Assembly: GCA_016794625.1 (NCBI GenBank)
Contig: JAEUGY010000005.1
Span: 21,763-85,762, forward strand
Direction of reading: 5' to 3'
DNA length: 64,000 bases
Origin: Opitutaceae bacterium
GTDB taxonomy: Bacteria; Verrucomicrobiota; Verrucomicrobiia; Opitutales; Opitutaceae
The number at the start of each line of letters is the position of its first letter. The first letter of the stretch is position 1. Below are positions 19,926-31,508 of this stretch, piece after piece. The translations under genes were made by a program, and so were the position numbers. The notes beneath the pieces were generated by a model. The model had not been told where the DNA came from, searched no databases, and saw only the letters and a program-made list of their open reading frames with translations.

Positions 19926-21593
19926 CTACACGTAGGATCGGTACTCGGGGACGAACATCCGCTGCTGGATGTCGTCCTTGAGCTGGAGAGGACGGGAGCG
20001 ACGGGCGAGCCCGGACACATAGGCGTCCTCGGCCACCGCGGTGGCGATGGCGAGCGAGACCTCGCGGATGCGGGTCAGCGAGGGAAACACACGGCCCTGG
20101 GCCAGGTCGTCGGAAGTCACGAGACCGGCCAGTGTGCGCGCGGCCTTGAGGAACATCGAATCGGTCACTTCCGACGCGTCCGCGCAGAGCGCGCCCAAGC
20201 CGATGCCGGGGAAGATATAGACGTTGTTGCCCTGCCCGGGCACGTAGGTGCGACCGTTCAGGACCACCGGGGCGAAAGGACTGCCGCTGGCGAAAATGGC
20301 CGAGCCCTTGCTCCAGGTATAGGCCTGCTCGGCCGTGCACTCGGCCTTTGAGGTGGGGTTGGAGAGGGCGAACACCACGGGGTGCGTGTTGAATTCGGCC
20401 ATACGCTGAACGATCGGCTGCGTGAACGCCTGCGCGCTGCCTGACACGCCGATCAAGGCGGTCGGGCGGAGGGCTTCGACCGCCTCGGCGAGCGTCGCCA
20501 CCGGCGCATGCTCGTGGGCGTAGTGCACCTTGTGCTCGGCCAGGGTCGCGAGCCGCGACTTCACCACCAGCCCCTGGGAATCGACGAACCAGCAGCGGGC
20601 GCGGGCCTCCTCCACGGACAGACCCTCGTCGCGCGCGGCCGCCACGAACAGGTCGGCGATACCCGTGCCTGCCTCGCCGGCACCCAGGAAAAGGATACGC
20701 TGATCCTGCAGCCGGTGGCCGCTGATGCGCAGGCTGCCGATCAGCCCGGCAAGCGCCACCGCAGCCGTCCCCTGAATGTCATCGTTGAAGCTGCACAGTT
20801 TGCTCCGGTAGTGGTTCAGCAGGCGAAACGCGTTCGTATTCCCGAAGTCCTCCCACTGCAGCAACGCCCGGGGAAAGTGGCGGGCGACGGCGGTGACGAA
20901 CTCTTCCAGGAACTCGTCATACACCGCCCCCCGCGCCCGCGGTTGATTGATGCCAATGTAGAACGGATCGGACCGCAGCGCCTCGTTGTTGGTGCCCACA
21001 TCGAGCGTGATGGGCAGCGTGTAGCGCGGGTGCACGCCGGCGCAGGCCGTGTAGAGGGAAAGTTTGCCGATGGGGATGCCCATGCCGAGCGCTCCGAGGT
21101 CGCCCAGACCGAGGATGCGTTCGCCATCCGTCACCACGATCATGCGGACATCATGGATCGGCCAGTGGGAGAGCATCTCGGCGATGTGGCCCTTGTCGCG
21201 GATACTGAGGTACAGGCCCCGCGGCCGGCGAAAGATGGCTCCGAACTCGAGGCAGGCCTGACCGACCGTGGGCGTGTAGATGATCGGGATCATCTCCTCC
21301 AGATTTTCGGCCACGACCCGGTAAAACAGCGTCTCGTTCCGGTTCTGCAGCGTGGTCAGGAAGATGTACTTTTCCAACGCACTGTCCTTGCGCCGGAAGT
21401 TGCCCATGACGCGTTCAACCTGTTCCTCGATCGAAAAGACCCGTGGCGGCAGAAGGCCTCGCAATCCGAGTGTGTCGCGCTCCACTTCGGTGAAGGCGGT
21501 GCCCTTGTTGAGCAAGGGGTCGTTCAACAACGCGCTTCCGCGGGGCAGAGGCGATCCGCCCTGTGAATTCAAACCGCCATCCTGTGACGTCAT
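19926..21593 (-). CDS. maeA: NAD(P)-dependent malic enzyme (oxaloacetate-decarboxylating)
   Basis: The enzyme converts malate to pyruvate and CO2 with reduction of NAD(P). The 555-residue product has the large malic-enzyme architecture: IIYTPTVGQACLEF (the active-site Tyr region), VTDGERILGLGDLG, LQWEDFGNTNAF, CSFNDDIQGTAAV and the dinucleotide-binding LFLGAGEAGTGIADL. C-terminal IFPGIGLGAL is typical of SfcA/MaeA. The ATG at 21593 was chosen over a GTG five codons earlier. It lies between the two glutamate synthase loci and could help balance malate and 2-oxoglutarate metabolism. Confidence 0.94.
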   Translation of the reverse strand: MTSQDGGLNSQGGSPLPRGSALLNDPLLNKGTAFTEVERDTLGLRGLLPPRVFSIEEQVERVMGNFRRKDSALEKYIFLTTLQNRNETLFYRVVAENLEEMIPIIYTPTVGQACLEFGAIFRRPRGLYLSIRDKGHIAEMLSHWPIHDVRMIVVTDGERILGLGDLGALGMGIPIGKLSLYTACAGVHPRYTLPITLDVGTNNEALRSDPFYIGINQPRARGAVYDEFLEEFVTAVARHFPRALLQWEDFGNTNAFRLLNHYRSKLCSFNDDIQGTAAVALAGLIGSLRISGHRLQDQRILFLGAGEAGTGIADLFVAAARDEGLSVEEARARCWFVDSQGLVVKSRLATLAEHKVHYAHEHAPVATLAEAVEALRPTALIGVSGSAQAFTQPIVQRMAEFNTHPVVFALSNPTSKAECTAEQAYTWSKGSAIFASGSPFAPVVLNGRTYVPGQGNNVYIFPGIGLGALCADASEVTDSMFLKAARTLAGLVTSDDLAQGRVFPSLTRIREVSLAIATAVAEDAYVSGLARRSRPLQLKDDIQQRMFVPEYRSYV

Positions 21594-21750
21594 GGCGAAA
21601 GTATGCACACCCGAGGCCGGACCGGCTCCCTAGATCTTGGCTGGCTTTGCGCATTTCCGGATGGGGGCGGAAAAAGGGCGCGAATGGAGGGATCCCGGCT
21701 CAGGGAGGTGCTGTCTGTGACGATGAAGAGGACAGAGGCACGCCACTGTC

Positions 21751-22053
21751 ATGAGCCGCCGTCATGGATACGCCTTTGTGGAGCGCTGGGCGATCACCGA
21801 ATCCGCCAAGGTCACCGCCCGACTCGAGGTGTGTCGCCATCCGCAAGGGGGCTGGACCGTGCGCGAGACCATGAGCAACACCTCCATCAGCCTTTACCGC
21901 GGATCGTTTGCCACCCGGATGGCTGCAAATCAGGAACTTCATGCCATCCAGCAGCATCGACTGCAGGAGCTGCTGCACTCCCACACCCGAATACGGATCC
22001 GCACGGAGGATGAGGTCCGCGAGCAGCAGTTGGCATTGCCCGGACTCGGATGA
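21751..22053 (+). CDS. Hypothetical protein (100 aa)
   Basis: A basic, soluble 100-residue frame with mixed composition (RHPQGGWTVRETMSNTSISL, then QHRLQELLHSHTRIRIRTED). It has no signal peptide and I recognise no family. It is the only rightward gene in this stretch, divergent from the malic enzyme gene. An AGAGG lies some 15 bases before the ATG. The call is moderately supported because a competing antisense frame overlaps it. Confidence 0.45.
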   Translation: MSRRHGYAFVERWAITESAKVTARLEVCRHPQGGWTVRETMSNTSISLYRGSFATRMAANQELHAIQQHRLQELLHSHTRIRIRTEDEVREQQLALPGLG

Positions 22054-22194
22054 GGGTTGGGGCGCGGGGGGGTGCCGGCCTGCGCGGGGATAAAGGTCCG
22101 CGACGGTTGGAGGCGGGTCGCTGAGCCCTAGTGTCTAACTTGCGACGCAGGTGGAGTCCTTAGTTCAACTGAAGCTACGCCGACTAGGCTCGGG

Positions 22195-22302
22195 TGGAGG
22201 GCGTCGCTCCGTCGACGCCGGGGCACGAACCACGCAACCCTGCGTCCGTACGTTCTGGGTGAACGCAACGCGCACCCGGCGCCGCCGGCGCGACGCCCTC
22301 CA
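22195..22302. repeat. MITE-like element with 24-bp terminal inverted repeats, copy 2
   Basis: The left end (22195-22218) and the reverse complement of the right end (22279-22302) agree at 21 of 24 bases. The 108-bp element lies downstream of gltD and contains CTGGGTGAACGCAACGCGCA, shared with copy 3 with two or three substitutions. Confidence 0.75.
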
Positions 22303-22330
22303 TCGATCCTACGCTCCCCGAGGTAGTCTC

Positions 22331-22358
22331 CGCCGCGGCCTCAACGAGGCCGCCTACA
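22331..22358 (+). repeat. GGCCTC hairpin repeat, copy 4
   Basis: The half CGCGGCCTCAACGAGGCCGC is followed by CTACA. It lies about 90 bp past the gltD stop codon, just beyond the MITE-like element. Confidence 0.7.
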
Positions 22359-22450
22359 ACGGGAGCAGCTACAACGGGCACGCTGCGGGTTCCGGCGTTC
22401 GATCTTCCCGCTGCCGCGCTGGCGCCGGTTCGGGAACCGGCGCCCGGGGA

Positions 22451-23929
22451 CTAGGCGAGGTCGGTCGAACCCATCAGGTAGCGGTCGCACTCGCGGGCGG
22501 CGCCGCGACCTTCGTTGATGGCCCAGACGACCAGGCTTTGGCCGCGGCGGCAGTCCCCCGCGGCGAAGACACCCTTGATGTTGGTGAGGTACTTCTCGTG
22601 CTCGGCGCGGATGTTGGAGCGTGGATCGGTCTCGAGCCCCATCTCCTTGAGCAGCGCCTGTTCCGGTCCGAGAAAGCCCAGGGCGAGCAAGGCGAGTTGT
22701 GCGGGCCGGGTCTTCTCTGTGCCTGGAACTTCCTTGGGCACGAACTGACCCTTGTCGTTTTTCTCCCACTTGATTTCCACCGTGACGACTTCCTTGAGCT
22801 GACCGGCTTCGTCCCCGATGAACCGCTTCACCGTCGTCAGATAGACGCGAGGATCGCTGCCAAAACGCGTGGCCGCCTCCTCCTGACCGTAGTCGAGCTT
22901 GTACACCTTGGGCCATTCCGGCCAGGGATTGTCGGCGGCGCGTTCGGTCGGGGGCTTGGGCAGAATTTCGATCTGCACCAGACTCTTGCAGCCGTGGCGC
23001 ATCGACGTGCCGACACAGTCCGTGCCGGTGTCGCCGCCGCCGATGACGATGACGTCCTTGCCCTTGGCATTGATCGGGGCGGTGGTGCCATTGAGGACCG
23101 CCTTCGTATTGGCGGTGAGGAACTCCATGGCGAAGTGCACGCCCTTGAGCGAACGACCCTCGATCGTGAGATCGCGCGGCTGGGTGGCACCGGTGCAGAT
23201 GACGGTGGCGTCGAATTCCTTCAGGAAAATCTGAGGTTCGACGTTCTCGCCGACATTGGCGTTGCAGATGAACTTGATGCCCTCGTCCTCGAGCAGCTTG
23301 ATGCGCCGGAGCACGACCTCCTGCTTGTCCAGCTTCATGTTCGGGATGCCGTACATGAGCAGGCCGCCCGGACGGTCCGCCCGCTCATAGACGGTCACGA
23401 GGTGACCGGCCCGGTTGAGTTGGGCGGCGGCGGAAAGGCCGGCGGGGCCTGAGCCGATGACGGCGACCCGTTTGCCCGTGCGCTGTTTCGGCGGTTCGGG
23501 CAGGACCCAACCCTCTTCCCAGCCGTGATCGATGATCGAGGCCTCGATGTTTTTGATCGTGACCGGAGGCGCGTTGATGCCGAGGACGCAGGAGCCCTCG
23601 CAGGGCGCCGGGCAGACGCGCCCGGTGAACTCCGGGAAGTTGTTCGTCTTGTGCAGCCGGTCGAGGGCCTCCTTCCACAGGCCCCGGTAGACAAGGTCAT
23701 TCCATTCGGGGATCAGGTTGTTGATCGGGCAGCCCGAGGCCATGCCGCTGATCAGTTTTCCCGTATGGCAGAAGGGGATACCGCAGTCCATGCAGCGCGC
23801 CCCCTGCTGGCGGAGCTTCTTCTCCTCCATGTGGTGGTGGAACTCCTTCCAGTCGCGCACCCGCTCCGACGGGGTGCGGTCGACAGGCAGTTCGCGCAGG
23901 TACTCGATGAATCCAGTTGGCTTTCCCAT
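22451..23929 (-). CDS. gltD: Glutamate synthase small subunit
   Basis: This 492-residue FAD/iron-sulfur protein passes electrons from NAD(P)H to the large subunit. The N-terminal cysteine cluster includes [12 protein letters not shown] and [11 protein letters not shown]. An FAD-binding motif [20 protein letters not shown] and an NADPH-binding motif [14 protein letters not shown] follow in order. It lies 54 bp after the second gltB and is co-directional, so the two form a gltBD operon. The intergenic gap holds a 7-bp tandem repeat directly before the start codon. No clear ribosome binding site is visible. Confidence 0.95.
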   Translation of the reverse strand: MGKPTGFIEYLRELPVDRTPSERVRDWKEFHHHMEEKKLRQQGARCMDCGIPFCHTGKLISGMASGCPINNLIPEWNDLVYRGLWKEALDRLHKTNNFPEFTGRVCPAPCEGSCVLGINAPPVTIKNIEASIIDHGWEEGWVLPEPPKQRTGKRVAVIGSGPAGLSAAAQLNRAGHLVTVYERADRPGGLLMYGIPNMKLDKQEVVLRRIKLLEDEGIKFICNANVGENVEPQIFLKEFDATVICTGATQPRDLTIEGRSLKGVHFAMEFLTANTKAVLNGTTAPINAKGKDVIVIGGGDTGTDCVGTSMRHGCKSLVQIEILPKPPTERAADNPWPEWPKVYKLDYGQEEAATRFGSDPRVYLTTVKRFIGDEAGQLKEVVTVEIKWEKNDKGQFVPKEVPGTEKTRPAQLALLALGFLGPEQALLKEMGLETDPRSNIRAEHEKYLTNIKGVFAAGDCRRGQSLVVWAINEGRGAARECDRYLMGSTDLA

Positions 23930-23933
23930 GGGG

Positions 23934-23968
23934 ATTTGAAATTTGAAATTTGAGATCTGAGATTTGCG
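23934..23968. repeat. Five-unit 7-bp tandem repeat in the gltB-gltD gap
   Basis: Consecutive heptamers read ATTTGAA, ATTTGAA, ATTTGAG, ATCTGAG and ATTTGCG. They fill the space just upstream of the gltD start, and are AT-rich in a GC-rich region. A change in unit number would alter the spacing between gltB and gltD. Confidence 0.85.
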
Positions 23969-23983
23969 CGTGGCGCCGGCGGG

Positions 23984-28615
<4,632 letters not shown>

Positions 28616-28710
28616 TGAGCGAGATCCGCGCGCAGGCACGGGGCAGAAAGGAGGGGCGGAGGGAGGTAGGTCAGTTGGGTCCGGAACGTCGGTCGAGCCG
28701 GGATTTAGGC

Positions 28711-28748
28711 AAAAAAAGGGCCGGTCACGCAGTGCGCGAATCCGGCCC
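28711..28748 (-). terminator. Intrinsic terminator of the glutaredoxin gene
   Basis: On the minus strand GGGCCGG (28748-28742) pairs perfectly with CCGGCCC (28724-28718) and is followed by seven T residues. It lies about 33 bp past the glutaredoxin stop and before the gltB paralogue 2 leader, so it separates the two transcripts. Confidence 0.9.
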
Positions 28749-28780
28749 GGCAGAGGGAAACGGGTTGGCGAAGCGCGAGG

Positions 28781-29116
28781 TCAGAAGAAGCGGATCGTTT
28801 TCGTGGCCATCTTGGCGTGTTCTTCGTCGGAGCAACCGGCGTTGGTGGGGGCCTCGGTCGAGCGGTCGGTCGGGGTAACCAACTGGTTGGAAAGAAGATA
28901 GTTCTCAACCTCTTCGCCCGAAATGTCGGAAAGCATCACCCCGTCGATCTCCACGCAGGGAGAGAGCGGTTGGCCCGACTTTTGGACCATCTCCGCGTAG
29001 TTTGCGCGGTCATTGATGATGTCAATATCTGCAAACGGCAGGCTATATTTGCGAAAAATGGCACGTACACCATTGGACCAGCCGCAGTGCGGTTTGAGAT
29101 AGGCTTTGATCTTCAT
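28781..29116 (-). CDS. Glutaredoxin, CGWS active site, with C-terminal extension
   Basis: The 111-residue protein starts MKIKAYLKPHCGWSNGVRAI; the active-site motif is C-x-x-S, so it is monothiol-like, with the second cysteine replaced by Ser. The cis-Pro and GSH-binding segment SPCVEIDGVMLSDISG follow. Residues 86-111 (including a Cys in GCSDEEHAKMA) form an extension beyond the usual 80-85 residues. A role in iron-sulfur cluster handling or deglutathionylation would be expected for this motif, but is not shown. The ATG at 29116 is chosen; the frame is open further upstream. A strong terminator follows. Confidence 0.88.
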   Translation of the reverse strand: MKIKAYLKPHCGWSNGVRAIFRKYSLPFADIDIINDRANYAEMVQKSGQPLSPCVEIDGVMLSDISGEEVENYLLSNQLVTPTDRSTEAPTNAGCSDEEHAKMATKTIRFF

Positions 29117-29180
29117 GTGGTAAGCGTGTGGTGAGACCAGCAACGCGCAACTGTGGAGACCGGGAATTCCGGCGGCAAGC

Positions 29181-29197
29181 GGAAGTTTACAACTTCC
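29181..29197. promoter_or_regulatory. Inverted repeat between divergent glutaredoxin and epimerase genes
   Basis: GGAAGTT and AACTTCC form a perfect 7-bp inverted repeat around TAC. It is placed in the 173-bp divergent promoter region and might be an operator for either gene. Confidence 0.35.
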
Positions 29198-29289
29198 TGT
29201 CGCGATTGTAGCCGCAAGGGGGGTCAATCGTGAGAGGGTGACACGTTTTTCCGCTAGCGGGAGGCTTCCGTTTCACCTAGACGCGACAC

Positions 29290-30291
29290 ATGAAAGTCCT
29301 CGTTACGGGTGCCGCCGGCTTCATCGGCTACCATGTTTGCCGTCGTTTGGCGGAGTCCCGACGCTGCGAGGTGGTGGGGATCGACAGTCTGAGCGACTAC
29401 TATTCGGTGGAGCTCAAACGGGCCCGTTTAGCGGAACTTTCTGCTTTTAAGGATTTTAGGTTCCTGCAATTGGATTTCTCCGATGCTGCCCGGCTTCAGG
29501 GGCTGTGGGGTCAGTTTCGGCCGGACTATGTGGTCCATCTCGGCGCCCAGGCCAATGTCCGCCATAGCGTGAACCATCCGGCCGCCTATGTGCAGAGCAA
29601 TCTGGTGGGCTTCTTCAATGTTCTGGAGGCGGCGCGCGCCCACCCTCCGAAACACCTGGTCTTTGCCTCCTCCAGCAGTGTTTACGGGTCCCGGCTCGAC
29701 ACACCGTTCCGGGAGTCCGACGACACCAGCCGCCCCTTGTCCTTTTATGGGGCGACGAAGAAGAGCAACGAAGTGATGGCCCACAGCTATGCGCATCTTT
29801 ACCAGCTGCGGATGACGGGGTTGCGTTTTTTTAATGTCTACGGACCCTGGGGTCGCCCGGATACGGCGCCCACGCTGTTTGCCCAACGGATCTTTGCCGA
29901 GGAACCCATCGATTTGTTCGCGGAAGGGCTGAATCGACGCGATTTCACGTACATCGACGATGTTACGGATGGATTGATGAAGGTGCTGCTGTACCCACCG
30001 ACGACGGTGCCTTCCCCACCCTATCGCATTTTCAATCTCGGCCATCATCGCCCGGTCGAAGTGCGGCTGTTTGTCGACATGCTCGCGGCAATGATTGGCA
30101 AGAAGCCTAAAATCAACCTCTTGCCCGCGCAGGCGGCTGATGTGCCGGAGACGAGTGCGAGTTTGGACGAAGTGCACGAGGCCTATGGTTATGCCCCCAA
30201 GACCTCCCTGGAGGAAGGACTGCGCGCGTTTGTTGCGTGGTACCGTCGCTATTATGCGCCCGAGGGGCCGAAGTCGGATGGAGTGGCATGA
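29290..30291 (+). CDS. NAD-dependent sugar-nucleotide epimerase (UDP-glucuronate 4-epimerase-like)
   Basis: This 333-residue short-chain dehydrogenase/reductase has the extended-type dinucleotide-binding GAAGFIG at residues 7-13 and the catalytic Y153/K157 in YGATKKS, with an upstream SSSSVYG Ser. The opening sequence and RRDFTYIDD match UDP-glucuronate/galacturonate 4-epimerases (CapI/GAE type). It would act in surface polysaccharide sugar supply. Its stop overlaps the start of the permease gene by four bases (ATGA), indicating translational coupling. Confidence 0.9.
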   Translation: MKVLVTGAAGFIGYHVCRRLAESRRCEVVGIDSLSDYYSVELKRARLAELSAFKDFRFLQLDFSDAARLQGLWGQFRPDYVVHLGAQANVRHSVNHPAAYVQSNLVGFFNVLEAARAHPPKHLVFASSSSVYGSRLDTPFRESDDTSRPLSFYGATKKSNEVMAHSYAHLYQLRMTGLRFFNVYGPWGRPDTAPTLFAQRIFAEEPIDLFAEGLNRRDFTYIDDVTDGLMKVLLYPPTTVPSPPYRIFNLGHHRPVEVRLFVDMLAAMIGKKPKINLLPAQAADVPETSASLDEVHEAYGYAPKTSLEEGLRAFVAWYRRYYAPEGPKSDGVA

Positions 30292-31508
30292 CGACGATGC
30301 AGCTCGTCACCGCGGCGCTTTCCGTCCTCACCCTCGTGGGGGTGGCGGTGGGGCGTTACCCGGCGCTCAAGATGAACCGGGCCACCATTGCGCTGGTCGG
30401 GGCGACGCTGCTGATCGCCGTCGGGTCGTTGACGCTTGAGCAGGCGTACCGGGCGGTGGATTGGAATACGATCCTGCTGCTGTTTGGCATGATGGTGCTC
30501 AATGTGAACCTGCGTTTGGCGGGTTTTTTTCAGTACGTTACGGCCACGGTGGTGGTCTGGGCCCGTACCCCGCGCCGGCTGCTGGCGCTGATCATCGGGG
30601 TGTCGGGCTTGTTTTCGGCGGTGTTTCTCAACGATACCATTGTCCTGGTCTTCACGCCGTTGGTGCTCGATCTGACGGCGTCGCTCCGGCGCAATCCCCT
30701 GCCCTACCTCGTGGGCTTGGTCACCGCGGCGAACATTGGATCCGTGGCCACCATCACGGGCAACCCGCAGAACATGCTGGTGGGATTGTCCTCCGGCATT
30801 GGCTTTGTGGACTTCACGCTCGCGTTGGCGCCCATTGCGGTGGTCGGGCTCGCGGTGGCGTGGGCGGTGTTGGTGGTCGTTTACCGAGGGGAGTTTCGGG
30901 CGGAGCTCCTCGGAGCAGCCGGGCCGATCACGGGGGTGAGTGACCGCCGGCTCCTCCGCAAATCCCTCGTTGCCACGGCGGTGATGATCGGAGGGTTGCT
31001 CGCGGGCATGCCGGTGCCCCTCGCGGCGGCGCTGGCGGCGGCGGTGTTGCTGGTGACGCGACGCACCGAGCCCGAGCGCGTGTTTCAAGAGATTGACTGG
31101 AGCCTCCTCGTGTTCTTTTGCGGACTCTTTGTGGTGACGGGCGCGATCGAAGTGTCCGGGCTCGGCGAGCGACTGTTTGCCTGGTTGAGGCCCCTGGCCG
31201 ACGGCGGGGCGCTGCCGCTGACCGGCGTTTCCCTGGTGTTGAGCAACCTGGTTTCCAACGTGCCGGCGGTGATGCTCTTCCGGCCCTTGGTCCCCACGCT
31301 CGCGGATCCGCAAACGGCCTGGCTGACCCTGGCGATGGCGACCACGCTCGCGGGCAACCTGACCCTGCTGGGGTCCGTGGCGAACCTCATTGTGGCGGAA
31401 CTCGCGCGCAAGCGTGGAGTGAACCTCTCGTTCACCGAGTACCTCAAGGCGGGCACCCTGATCGCCGTGCTCACCCTGGGGTTGGGCGTGCTCTGGCTCA
31501 GCCGCTAG
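30288..31508 (+). CDS. ArsB/NhaD-type ion permease
   Basis: A 406-residue membrane protein with about 10-12 hydrophobic segments. Internal motifs LVTAANIGSVATITGNPQNM and ATTLAGNLTLLGSVANLI, one per half, are the duplicated NP(Q)N / GN hairpin signatures of the ArsB/NhaD/SLC13 ion-transporter superfamily. The substrate (arsenite, Na+/H+ or a dicarboxylate/anion) cannot be read from the sequence. Its ATG overlaps the preceding stop codon. At the other end its TAG is interleaved with the TAG of the convergent pseudokinase gene in the palindrome CTAG (31505-31508). Confidence 0.88.
   Translation: MTTMQLVTAALSVLTLVGVAVGRYPALKMNRATIALVGATLLIAVGSLTLEQAYRAVDWNTILLLFGMMVLNVNLRLAGFFQYVTATVVVWARTPRRLLALIIGVSGLFSAVFLNDTIVLVFTPLVLDLTASLRRNPLPYLVGLVTAANIGSVATITGNPQNMLVGLSSGIGFVDFTLALAPIAVVGLAVAWAVLVVVYRGEFRAELLGAAGPITGVSDRRLLRKSLVATAVMIGGLLAGMPVPLAAALAAAVLLVTRRTEPERVFQEIDWSLLVFFCGLFVVTGAIEVSGLGERLFAWLRPLADGGALPLTGVSLVLSNLVSNVPAVMLFRPLVPTLADPQTAWLTLAMATTLAGNLTLLGSVANLIVAELARKRGVNLSFTEYLKAGTLIAVLTLGLGVLWLSR

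Noticed and set aside
22195..22302. Repeat pair considered as a CRISPR or attachment site
   Set aside because: The repeats are inverted, not direct, with no regular spacers or cas genes nearby, and no integrase.
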